Origin: Planctomycetota bacterium
GTDB taxonomy: Bacteria > Planctomycetota > Phycisphaerae > Phycisphaerales > UBA1924
NCBI GenBank assembly: GCA_023434205.1
Contig: JAEYTB010000052.1
Span: 1-50,664, forward strand
DNA: 50,664 bases
Reading direction: 5' to 3'
Under the pieces are notes generated by a model, which saw only the letters and a list, made by a program, of their open reading frames with translations, ran no database searches and was not told the origin of the DNA. Below are positions 35,564 through 43,219 of the stretch, piece by piece. Numbering within the stretch: position 1 is the first letter of the stretch; every line of letters begins with the position of its first letter. A program made the position numbers and the translations under genes.

Positions 35564-36404
35564 CGTGTGGCTCGAGAAAAATGGCTGCATTCAGAGACGC
35601 TGTCAGCATACCCCGCAGCGAGGGGTCCACGATCAGCGCCGTGCTCATCGCGTCCGCCACCGCGGCGGAAGGATGCACCACCGCCGCCGTGGTCACCCGG
35701 CCGGGGACAGGGCAGCCCAGGCGGGGATCAAGGATATGGGGCACGCCCGCCGCGACCCGCCCGCGCGGCGCGGAAACGCTCAGGCACATGTCCTCCAGCC
35801 CCATCGGCCGCTCGTCCCCCTCATCAAACCGCACCGCGACCCCCCACCGGCCGATCGCGCCGATGCTGCTCGTCCCCGCGTGGATGAGCGCCCGCGTGAC
35901 CCACGCGCCCCGAAGAACCTCCAGCGCCCGGTCGATCGCCCAGCCCTTGCCCACGCCCCCAAGGTCAAGCCTGACGCCGGGGTTCGTGAGCCGAACGCGC
36001 CGGCCGTCGAGTTCTACCAGGTTCATCCCCGTACACGCCCGGGCCGCCGCGACCGCTTCAAGGTCCACAACCCCGCCGCGGAGCCCCCAGGCTTCCATCA
36101 GCGGCCCCACCGTCGGGTCGAACGCCCCCGCCGTCTTCTCCCACATCCCGCGGCACAACTCCAGCAGCTCCGCGGTCTCCGCGTCGATGCTGCACCACTC
36201 CCCGCCCGAGCGGCCGATGTGCGACACCACGCTCGAACCCTCGAACGCCGTGAGCCGCCCGTGCCAGAGCAGAACCTCGTCCAAAGCCGCCTCGCCCGCG
36301 CCGCGCAGGGAACCCCCGCCCGCCCGATCCTCGAGCACCAGCTCGAATCGCGTCCCCATCGCCGCGCACGCGAGCCGCACGGGCTCTGGGGGCAGGCCGC
36401 CCAC
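35535..36404 (-). CDS. apbE: ApbE family FAD:protein FMN transferase (no signal peptide)
   Basis: The 289-residue protein shows the ApbE signatures: MGTRFELVL near the N-terminus, AFDPTVGPLMEAWGL, RLDLGGVGKGWAIDRAL, PHILDPRLG and the metal-site loop AVADAMSTALIV. ApbE transfers FMN from FAD to Thr or Ser of carrier proteins, normally outside the cytoplasm. No signal peptide or lipobox is visible here, so it may be cytoplasmic or use a missed upstream start. The GTG start is immediately next to the stop codon of the preceding oxidoreductase, and its end overlaps the next one. I see no obvious FMN-carrier domain in the window as its target. Confidence 0.88.
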   Translation of the reverse strand: MGGLPPEPVRLACAAMGTRFELVLEDRAGGGSLRGAGEAALDEVLLWHGRLTAFEGSSVVSHIGRSGGEWCSIDAETAELLELCRGMWEKTAGAFDPTVGPLMEAWGLRGGVVDLEAVAAARACTGMNLVELDGRRVRLTNPGVRLDLGGVGKGWAIDRALEVLRGAWVTRALIHAGTSSIGAIGRWGVAVRFDEGDERPMGLEDMCLSVSAPRGRVAAGVPHILDPRLGCPVPGRVTTAAVVHPSAAVADAMSTALIVDPSLRGMLTASLNAAIFLEPHDADTRAIPA

Positions 36405-37727
36405 TCAGATCCTCGTGGCCTTCATCGTCTTGGGGTCGAACGAGTACGCGTGCCCGTCCCACATGCTCTTGGTCGCCAGGTCCACGATGACCATGACCTT
36501 GGTCCCCAGGTCGACGCCGCTGGCGGGGGTTGTCCGCGAGCGGATGCACTCCAGCCAGCTCACGCGGTGCTGCTCCTGGTCATTGCCGATGTCCTCGCAC
36601 TCGACTGTGCGCTCCTCGACCTCCTCGCCGTACAGCCGCTCGGGGCGGATCACCAGGTGCCGGTTGCCCAGGTACATGTTGCCCTTCTGGCAGCGGATGA
36701 TCGTCTCCAGCCCCAGCTCGTTGCACGTGGAGCCCGCGACCACCATCGTGTGGCCGGTCTCGAACTGCACCTGGAGCTGCGTGAGGTCGTGGTTCTCCAT
36801 GGCCTTGTCGACCATGTGCGCGCCGGTGGCGACCACCCGCGTCGGCCAGCCCTGGTCCACCGCCAGGATCAGCGGCGTCATCACGTGGACCAGCAGGTCC
36901 CCCACGATGCCGGTGGAGAAGTGCTTGTACCGCCGCCAGCGGGCCATGATCAGCGGGTCCCAGTCGCGCTTGCCCGCCGGGCCGCACCACGCGTCCCAGT
37001 CCAGGTTCTCGCCCGGCTTCCAGTTCTTGTTCAGCCCGTAGTAGTTCCACTCCCCGTTCTTGCTGTTGCGGCAGTAGCTCGTCTGGCTGAACGTCGCCGG
37101 CCCCAGCGAGCCCTCGCGGATGATCTTCCGGGCCTCGTGGAACCGCGGCAGGCGCATCATCTGCGTGCCCACCTGGAACATCAGCTGCGGGTTCGCGTTC
37201 ACGTTCCGGTACAGCCGCAGCGCCTCATCCAGCGTCAGCGTCATCGGCTTCTCGAGGTACACGTCCTTGCCCGCCGCGATCGCGTCCAGCGCCATCTGCG
37301 CGTGCCAGTGCTCGGGGCTGGCGATCACCACGCCCTGAAGGTCGGGCCGCGCCAGCAGCTTCTTGTAGTCCTGGTACGTGTCGATCGAGTGCTTCGCCCC
37401 CGCCTTCTCGCACTCCTTCTTCGCCCGCTCGGAGTGGATCGTGCACGCGTCCGCGATCGCGGCGATCTCCACGTTCTGCACTCCGTTCACCTGCATATTC
37501 GTGAAAGCCACGGCGTGGCCCGTGCCCATGCCACCCGCCCCGATCAGCCCCAGCTTGATCACCGCACCGGGGTCCAGCTTGGCGCCCGCGCCGCCCTTGA
37601 TCAGCGGCTCATCCATCACACTGCCGCGGGAAATCGTGGAGAGCGCCCCCAGGGCAACCCCCGCCCCGACCACCGCCCCCGCGTTGCCCAGGAATCCGCG
37701 ACGTGTGAGACCGTTCTTCTGTGCCAT
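36405..37727 (-). CDS. Tat-exported Gfo/Idh/MocA oxidoreductase
   Basis: The 440-residue protein has a Tat signal (LTRRGFLGNAGAVVGAGVAL), a Rossmann loop LGLIGAGGMGTGHA, the ASPEHWHAQMALDAIAAGKD strand, an intact EKP in VYLEKPMTLT and the active-site region IVGDLLVHVMTPLIL. The WNYYGLNKNWKPGENLDW block is typical of the long planctomycete subfamily. The enzyme probably carries its cofactor tightly bound, as other periplasmic members do, and oxidises a sugar. AAGGA 9 nt before the ATG is a good Shine-Dalgarno, and a TATTCT -10 lies 30 bp upstream. It abuts apbE. Confidence 0.92.
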   Translation of the reverse strand: MAQKNGLTRRGFLGNAGAVVGAGVALGALSTISRGSVMDEPLIKGGAGAKLDPGAVIKLGLIGAGGMGTGHAVAFTNMQVNGVQNVEIAAIADACTIHSERAKKECEKAGAKHSIDTYQDYKKLLARPDLQGVVIASPEHWHAQMALDAIAAGKDVYLEKPMTLTLDEALRLYRNVNANPQLMFQVGTQMMRLPRFHEARKIIREGSLGPATFSQTSYCRNSKNGEWNYYGLNKNWKPGENLDWDAWCGPAGKRDWDPLIMARWRRYKHFSTGIVGDLLVHVMTPLILAVDQGWPTRVVATGAHMVDKAMENHDLTQLQVQFETGHTMVVAGSTCNELGLETIIRCQKGNMYLGNRHLVIRPERLYGEEVEERTVECEDIGNDQEQHRVSWLECIRSRTTPASGVDLGTKVMVIVDLATKSMWDGHAYSFDPKTMKATRI

Positions 37728-37756
37728 GGCTGGTTTTCCTTAAGGGACCGTCGCCG

Positions 37757-37785
37757 AGAATACTGGACGCCCGGCCCTCCGTCCA
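37757..37785 (-). promoter_or_regulatory. Promoter candidate for the oxidoreductase-apbE run
   Basis: On the minus strand TGGACG (37785-37780) and TATTCT (37762-37757) are 17 nt apart, in the 108-bp gap between the MFS gene and the oxidoreductase gene. The -35 matches the consensus at only four of six positions. Confidence 0.45.
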
Positions 37786-37835
37786 TCCGAAGTTTCGGCC
37801 GCACCGCCCTGATGCTCAGCAGGCGGGACGGCCCC

Positions 37836-39119
37836 TCACTCGCCCGCCCGCCCCTCCCTGGGCGCGGAACGGAAGGCGAACACAAAGATGAGCAGGATCG
37901 CACCGGCGAATGCCGTGGGGATCAGCCACACCGTCCTCCAGTCGATGACCCCGTTCTCGTCCTTGAACCGCTCCACCAGCCGTCCGAAGACCTGATTGCC
38001 GATCAGCATGCCCACCCCCTGCGTGATGAGCACCAGGAATCCCTGCGCCTGGGCCCGGATGGCCTTGGGCGCGGTCTGCTCGGTATAGATCTGCCCGGTG
38101 ACAAAGAAGAAGTCGTAGCAGATGCCGTGGAGGATGATCCCGCCCAGCACCATCCACGCCACGTGCTCGCCCCCGGGGTTCCACGCCCCGGCGAACAGCC
38201 CGTACCGCACCACCCACGCCAGCATGCCCACCGCGAGCATCCACTTCACGCCCAGCCGCAGGAAGAACAGCGGCATGACCAGCATGAACGCGATTTCCGA
38301 CATCTGGCCAAAGCTCATCTTGACCGGCACGTTCGTCAGCCCCGTCGCCCCCGCGTACACCCCCGCGAACGAGTAGTACGCCGCGAGCGGGATGCAGATC
38401 AGCAGCGAGCACGCGATGAACACCGCGAACGACCGGTCCTTCAAGAGCGACAGCGCATCGAACCCCAGCACGCTCCCCACATTGACGGGCTTGCCCTTCA
38501 GCGGCGGCGGCGTGTGCGGCAGCATGATGCTGAAGAGCCCCAGCAGCACACCCGAGGCCCCCGCGATGTAGAAGAAGTGCGGTGAGGCGTTCCGGGCCAC
38601 CTCCGTCGCGGCCTCGTCCGCCTGCGCCGGAACGAGCTGCTTCGCCGCGTAGCCGACCATGAACCCCGCCACGATCCAGCCGATGGTCCCCCACACACGC
38701 ACGATCGGGAACTGCTTCTGCGGGTCGCTCATCGCGTTGAACGCGACGGTGTTCGAGAGCCCCAGCGTGGGCATGTAGCACACCATGTGCGCCAGCAGCA
38801 CGCCGATGAAGGGCCAGGGCGAGTCCGTGTACTGCGCCGCCACCGTCGGCGCCGCCATAAGCAGCAGCCCGCCCAGCACGTGCAGCACCCCCATCACCCG
38901 CTGGCTTGAGAACAACCGGTCCGCCACAATCCCCAGGAACAGGGGCGCCAGGATCGCCGCAATCGGCGCGGTGCTGTACGCATCGCCGATCGCCTTGGGG
39001 CTCATTCCCTTGGCGTTCATGTACGGCCCCAGCACGACGAACCACGCCCCCCACAGGAAGAACTGGAGGAACATCATGAGGGACAGCCGGATGATCGGCG
39101 CTGAGGGTGTTGCGTCCAT
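37836..39119 (-). CDS. MFS transporter, nucleoside:H+ symporter-like
   Basis: The 427-residue protein has about 12 hydrophobic segments and opens with SLMMFLQFFLWGAWFVVLGPYM, characteristic of the NHS-type (NupG/XapB-like) MFS branch common in planctomycetes and Bacteroidetes. GIVADRLFSSQRVMG is the loop between helices 2 and 3. The C-terminal half contains GQIYTEQTAPKAIRAQAQGF. Context among sugar-oxidising enzymes suggests uptake of a sugar, 3-keto sugar or nucleoside. TAGGCT lies 7 nt before the ATG and no Shine-Dalgarno is visible, so the mRNA may be leaderless. An upstream start at 39152 is possible but would put the hydrophobic start later than normal. It is divergent from 39194. Confidence 0.9.
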   Translation of the reverse strand: MDATPSAPIIRLSLMMFLQFFLWGAWFVVLGPYMNAKGMSPKAIGDAYSTAPIAAILAPLFLGIVADRLFSSQRVMGVLHVLGGLLLMAAPTVAAQYTDSPWPFIGVLLAHMVCYMPTLGLSNTVAFNAMSDPQKQFPIVRVWGTIGWIVAGFMVGYAAKQLVPAQADEAATEVARNASPHFFYIAGASGVLLGLFSIMLPHTPPPLKGKPVNVGSVLGFDALSLLKDRSFAVFIACSLLICIPLAAYYSFAGVYAGATGLTNVPVKMSFGQMSEIAFMLVMPLFFLRLGVKWMLAVGMLAWVVRYGLFAGAWNPGGEHVAWMVLGGIILHGICYDFFFVTGQIYTEQTAPKAIRAQAQGFLVLITQGVGMLIGNQVFGRLVERFKDENGVIDWRTVWLIPTAFAGAILLIFVFAFRSAPREGRAGE

Positions 39120-39193
39120 GGCGCGGAGCCTACCACACCCCGACAACACCACGCCAACCGCTCCCCACGCGACCCTCCGTTACACTCCCGGCT
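39120..39193. promoter_or_regulatory. Compact divergent promoter region with two leaderless-type -10 boxes
   Basis: In this 74-bp gap TAGGCT (minus strand, 39132-39127) sits 7 nt before the MFS ATG, and TACACT (39181-39186) sits 7 nt before the isomerase ATG. The 48 bp between them must hold both -35 regions. A TTGGCG is seen on the minus strand at 39157-39152; no clear plus-strand -35 is visible. Neither start codon has a Shine-Dalgarno. Confidence 0.55.
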
Positions 39194-40198
39194 ATGCCAC
39201 GCCCCGTCACCCTCTTTACCGGCCAGTGGGCCGACCTTCCCCTCGCCACCCTCGCCGCCAAGGCCAAGTCCTTCGGCTACGACGGCCTCGAGCTCGCCTG
39301 CTGGGGCGACCACTTTGAGGTCGCCCGCGCCCTCTCCGACAAGACCTACTGCAAGTCCCGCCACGACCTGCTCGCCCAGCACAACCTCAGGACCTGGGCC
39401 ATCTCCAACCACCTTGTCGGGCAGGCCGTGTGCGACCCCATCGACGCCCGCCACAAGCTCATCCTCCCCCCGCACGTGTGGGGGGATGGCGACCCCGAGG
39501 GCGTCCGCCGCCGCGCCGCCGATGAAATGAAGTCCACCGCTCGCGCCGCCGCGGCGCTCGGCGTCCCCGTCGTCAACGGCTTCACCGGCTCCTCCATCTG
39601 GCACAAGCTCTACTTCTTCCCCCCCACCTCCGACGCCGACACCCGCGCCGGCTACCAGGACTTCGCCGACCGCTGGGGACCCATCCTCGACACCTTCAAG
39701 CAAGAAGGCATCAGGTTCGCCCTCGAGGTCCACCCCACCGAGATCGCCTACGACATCCCCACCGCCCGGGCAGCCCTCGCCGCGGTCAACAACCACCCCG
39801 CCTTCGGCTTCAACTTCGACCCCTCCCACCTCCACTGGCAGCTCGTCGACCCCGTCCGCTTCATCAACGCCTTCCCCGACCGCCAGTTCCACTGCCACAT
39901 CAAGGACTGCACCCGCAGCCCCGACGGCGAGGCCTCGATCCTCGGCTCCCACCTCTCCTTCGGCGACCACCGCCGCGCCTGGGACTTCCGCTCCCCCGGC
40001 CGCGGCGAGGTCGACTTCGAATCCATCATCCGCGCCCTCAACCGCATCAACTACACAGGCCCCCTCAGCGTCGAGTGGGAAGACCCGCACATGGACCGCG
40101 AGCACGGCGCCAGGGAAGCCTGCGCCTTCGTCCGCCAGCTCCACTTCACCCCCGCGGCACGCGCCTTCGACGCCGCCTTCAGCGAGGGCCGCTCATGA
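39194..40198 (+). CDS. Sugar phosphate isomerase/epimerase-like TIM-barrel protein (cytoplasmic)
   Basis: The 334-residue protein is a xylose-isomerase-like TIM barrel. Metal-ligand candidates are E in ALEVHPTEIAYD, D in NFDPSHLHW, H in FHCHIKD and E in LSVEWEDPH, and the first strand is VTLFTGQWADLP. It is longer than the other copy at 28475 and has the HKLILPPHVWGDGDPEG loop of planctomycete-type members. Possible reactions are isomerisation, epimerisation or 3-oxo-glycoside cleavage. No signal peptide is present. The ATG follows TACACT by 7 nt. The stop overlaps the start of a cytoplasmic Gfo/Idh/MocA gene (ATGA), repeating the pairing seen at 28475-30336. Confidence 0.9.
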   Translation: MPRPVTLFTGQWADLPLATLAAKAKSFGYDGLELACWGDHFEVARALSDKTYCKSRHDLLAQHNLRTWAISNHLVGQAVCDPIDARHKLILPPHVWGDGDPEGVRRRAADEMKSTARAAAALGVPVVNGFTGSSIWHKLYFFPPTSDADTRAGYQDFADRWGPILDTFKQEGIRFALEVHPTEIAYDIPTARAALAAVNNHPAFGFNFDPSHLHWQLVDPVRFINAFPDRQFHCHIKDCTRSPDGEASILGSHLSFGDHRRAWDFRSPGRGEVDFESIIRALNRINYTGPLSVEWEDPHMDREHGAREACAFVRQLHFTPAARAFDAAFSEGRS

Positions 40199-41355
40199 AG
40201 CTCCGCCTCGGCATGGTGGGCGGCGGCCCCGGTGCCTTCATCGGTGCGGTCCACCGCACCGCACTCGCCCTCGACGGGCAGGCCGAGCTCATCGCCGGCT
40301 GCTTCTCCTCCGACGCGGCCAAGTCCTCGCAGCAGGCCGGCGACCTCGGCCTCGACCCCGCCCGCGCCTACGCCACCTTCGCCGACATGGCCACGAAAGA
40401 GGCCGCCCTCCCCGCCTCCACGCGCATCGACGCCGCGATCATCGTCACCCCCAACCACCTGCACGAGCCCGCCGCGGCGGCGTTCCTCAACGCCGGCATC
40501 CCCGTCATCTGCGACAAGCCCATGGCCGCCACGCGCGAGCAGGCCGAACGCATGCACGCGCTGGCGGCAAAGACCGGCGTGCCGCTGCTCGTCACCTACA
40601 ACTACACCGGCTACCCACTCGTCCGCCACGCGAGAGAGCTCGCCTCCACCGGAACACTCGGCGACCTCCGCAAAGTCGTCGTGCAGTATCACCAGGGCTG
40701 GCTCAGCCAGCCCATCGAAAAGTCCGGCCAGAAGCAGGCCTCCTGGCGCACCGACCCTGCGCAGGCCGGCGCGGGCGCACTCGGCGACATCGGCTCCCAC
40801 GCCGAGAACCTCGCCCACTTCATCACCGGCCTCGAAATCGACCGGGTGTCCGCCGATGTGGCTTCCGCTGTGCCCGGCCGTGCCGTGGATGACGACATCG
40901 GCCTGCTCGCCCGCTTCAAGCCCTCGCCCCACGCCCCCGCCGCCCGCGCCGTCTTCTCCATTTCTCAGGTTTGCATCGGGCGCGAGAACGACCTGTCCAT
41001 CCAGGTCTACGGCTCCAAGGGCTCCCTCGCCTGGCGTCAGGAAGACCCCAACGCCCTCACCCTGTCCCTCGCCGACGAGCCCCCTCGCACCATCACCCGC
41101 GGCAGCCTCTCCTCCGGCCCCGCGCCTGGCGCGACGCGCCTGCCCCCCGGCCACCCGGAAGGCTTCTACGAGGCCTTCGCCAACATCTACCGCGGCGCCT
41201 TCGACCGCATCCGCGCATGGCGCGAGAAAGCACCGCCCTCGCCCCTCGCCGCGCTCACGCCCACCTCCGCGGACGGCCTCCGCGGCGTGCGCTTCATCCA
41301 CGCCTGTCAGCGCAGCGGCGCATCCTCCGGCGCCTGGACCCCGCTCGAAGGCTGA
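40195..41355 (+). CDS. Gfo/Idh/MocA family oxidoreductase (cytoplasmic)
   Basis: A 386-residue dehydrogenase beginning MKLRLGMVGGGPGAFIGAVH, with the IIVTPNHLHEP strand, a DKP variant of the EKP motif (VICDKPMAAT, lysine kept), and GDIGSHAENLAHF as the C-terminal active-site helix. The GGGPGAFIG loop and the YQGW-like segment (VVQYHQGWL) place it in the subgroup often found with TIM-barrel isomerases and IolG-like enzymes. It has no signal peptide. The start overlaps the isomerase stop. Its 3' end overlaps the convergent apbE-like gene by 49 bp. Confidence 0.92.
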   Translation: MKLRLGMVGGGPGAFIGAVHRTALALDGQAELIAGCFSSDAAKSSQQAGDLGLDPARAYATFADMATKEAALPASTRIDAAIIVTPNHLHEPAAAAFLNAGIPVICDKPMAATREQAERMHALAAKTGVPLLVTYNYTGYPLVRHARELASTGTLGDLRKVVVQYHQGWLSQPIEKSGQKQASWRTDPAQAGAGALGDIGSHAENLAHFITGLEIDRVSADVASAVPGRAVDDDIGLLARFKPSPHAPAARAVFSISQVCIGRENDLSIQVYGSKGSLAWRQEDPNALTLSLADEPPRTITRGSLSSGPAPGATRLPPGHPEGFYEAFANIYRGAFDRIRAWREKAPPSPLAALTPTSADGLRGVRFIHACQRSGASSGAWTPLEG

Positions 41356-42344
41356 GCAAGCTCAATCAGCCCCGCCCCATTGATCACTACCGGCTCCTCG
41401 CCCGGCTCGTGCAGGATCGCGCTGAACCCCCGCCGGCGCGAAGCGAACTCCCGCGCCCGCTCCGGCCCCATCACGCACAGCGCCGTCGCCATCGCGTCCG
41501 CCACCGCGCCCTCCCGCGCCACCACCGTCACCGCCATCCCGTGCGTCAGCCCCATCCCCGTGCGCGGGTCCACGATGTGGCTGTATTGCACACCGTCAAT
41601 CTCCACGAACTGCTCCGCATCCCCCGAGGTGCTGGCGCAGGCTCGCCGCAACCACAGCACGCCCGCGCTGTCATCCCTATTCGCGCTCACACGCACACGC
41701 CACCCCGGCTGCCCCGGCGGCGCTTCCCCAGCGCCCACATCTCCCGCCAACGAAACCAAGCACCGGCCCAGCCCCAAACCCTCCACCGCCTTCAACGCCT
41801 CTCCAACCGCATGCCCCTTGCCAATTCCCCCCGCGTCTAGCCGCATCCCCCGCCCGTGCAGCCGCGCTGCATCCCCGACCACCTCCAGCGCCCGCCAGTC
41901 CACGAGCGCCACCGCCCGCGCCCGCTCCAACTCCCCCGGCGCGACCCCCGACCGGCGCGTCTCCCGCCACAGCGCCACCGCCGGCCCCGCCGTCATGTCG
42001 AACGCCCCGCCCGTCTCCATCGACACCTGCCGCGCCAGCCGCAGCACGCGCAGCGTCCCCTCGCTCACGCGCACCCATTCCCCCGACCCGGCCGCCGCGT
42101 TGATCCGTGAAAGCTCGCTATCCGGCCGGTAGTCGCTCAGCAGCGCATCCACCCGGCTCATCGCCCCAAACGCCGCGTCGAACCCCCGCTGCGCCGCCGC
42201 GTCATCCGGCGCGTACAGCACAACTCGTGCTTGTACCCCCATGCACACCCGAGTAGCATGCCAGCGCGTCAGCGACGGGCCCGCGCAGCCCCCCGCCGCC
42301 ATCGCCACCGCCACCCACACCATGCACACCGCCGCACGCACCAC
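41307..42344 (-). CDS. ApbE family FMN transferase, lipoprotein
   Basis: A 345-residue ApbE homologue with a lipoprotein signal (MVRAAVCMVWVAVAMAAGGC, lipobox AGGC), so it is likely anchored in the envelope. ApbE motifs are AFDMTAGPAVALW, RLDAGGIGKGHAVGEAL, YSHIVDPRTGMGL and AVADAMATALCV. The frame is open to GTG 42368, but an AGGAGG 6 nt before GTG 42344 makes that start more likely. The canonical N-terminal MGT motif reads MGVQ. It converges on the oxidoreductase at 40195 and its 5' end overlaps the divergent SUMF1-like gene. This is the second ApbE within 7 kb. The flavinylated target is not visible. Confidence 0.88.
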   Translation of the reverse strand: MVRAAVCMVWVAVAMAAGGCAGPSLTRWHATRVCMGVQARVVLYAPDDAAAQRGFDAAFGAMSRVDALLSDYRPDSELSRINAAAGSGEWVRVSEGTLRVLRLARQVSMETGGAFDMTAGPAVALWRETRRSGVAPGELERARAVALVDWRALEVVGDAARLHGRGMRLDAGGIGKGHAVGEALKAVEGLGLGRCLVSLAGDVGAGEAPPGQPGWRVRVSANRDDSAGVLWLRRACASTSGDAEQFVEIDGVQYSHIVDPRTGMGLTHGMAVTVVAREGAVADAMATALCVMGPERAREFASRRRGFSAILHEPGEEPVVINGAGLIELAQPSSGVQAPEDAPLR

Positions 42345-43209
42345 CGTCGTCCTCCTCGCCGCCCTCACTCCCGCGGCACACGCCCAGCCTACACAACCCG
42401 CCCCGCCCGCCGCGCCAACGCCCGCACCGCAACCCCTCCCCTCCTACACCCTCACCACGCCCGTCTCGCGATACCAGCTCAAGTTCGTGCGCATCCCCGA
42501 ACTCGAAGTCCGCGGCACGCGGGTCATCGACGGCCAGACGACCACCGTCATCGCGCACCGCGTCCCTTCCTTCTACATCTCCACCACCGAAGTTACCTGG
42601 GACTGTCTCGACCCCTTCGTCTACCGCCTCGACCTCGAGAACCCCGACGCAGAAGTCGACGCCACCACCCGCCCCAGCAAGCCCTACATCCCGCCTGACC
42701 GCGGCTTCGGCCACGAGGGCTGCCCCGCCATCAGCATCACCTTCCGCACCGCCGAGGCCTACTGCACGTGGCTGAGCGAGAAGACCGGCCTCAAGTTCCG
42801 GCTCCCGACAGACCAGGAATGGGACCACGCCGCCGCGGCGGGCGGGCCCGCCCTCACGCGCGATCAGATCGACGCGCTCGCCTGGCACAAGGGCAACGCC
42901 AAGGCTCAGACCCACCCCGTCAAGTCCCGGCCCCCCAACGCCTGGGGCCTCTACGACATGCTCGGAAACGCCGGCGAGTGGACCGTTGCCCACGACAAAA
43001 CCCCGCATCTCCGCGGCGGGTCCTTCACAACCCCGCTCGACCAGCTCAATATCTCGCTCTCCGAAAAGCAGGATCCGTCCTGGAACGCCAGCGACCCCCA
43101 GATCCCCAAGAGCAAGTGGTGGCTCCCCGACGCCCCCTTCGCCGGCTTCCGCATCGTCCTCGAGGCCGACCCCAAGACCGGCGAGCCCCTCAAGCTCGAG
43201 AAGAAGTAA
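42322..43209 (+). CDS. Exported SUMF1/formylglycine-generating-enzyme-like protein, non-canonical
   Basis: The 295-residue protein has a signal peptide (ARTTVVLLAALTPAAHAQ), a proline-rich spacer, and a SUMF1-type C-lectin-like fold: YISTTEVTWDCLDPFV, AYCTWLSEKTGLKFRLPT, QEWDHAAAAGG, NAWGLYDMLGNAGEWT, LRGGSF and a final AGFRIVLE. The region after LRGGSF, where true formylglycine-generating enzymes carry the CRxxxR active site, contains no cysteine, so sulfatase activation is unlikely and a structural or binding role is more probable. The ATG at 42322 overlaps the 5' end of the divergent lipoprotein gene; an upstream ATG (42241) is possible. The next gene starts 10 bp downstream with AAGGA straddling the stop. 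Confidence 0.85.
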   Translation: MHTAARTTVVLLAALTPAAHAQPTQPAPPAAPTPAPQPLPSYTLTTPVSRYQLKFVRIPELEVRGTRVIDGQTTTVIAHRVPSFYISTTEVTWDCLDPFVYRLDLENPDAEVDATTRPSKPYIPPDRGFGHEGCPAISITFRTAEAYCTWLSEKTGLKFRLPTDQEWDHAAAAGGPALTRDQIDALAWHKGNAKAQTHPVKSRPPNAWGLYDMLGNAGEWTVAHDKTPHLRGGSFTTPLDQLNISLSEKQDPSWNASDPQIPKSKWWLPDAPFAGFRIVLEADPKTGEPLKLEKK

Positions 43210-43219
43210 GGACACCGCC

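Noticed and set aside
42241..42321. ATG 42241 as the start of the SUMF1-like protein
   Set aside because: The signal peptide begins at 42322; the extra 27 residues are polar and would precede a hydrophobic segment.
42322..43209. SUMF1-like gene as a functional formylglycine-generating enzyme for a sulfatase
   Set aside because: The CRxxxR active-site cysteine is absent and no sulfatase gene is in the window.
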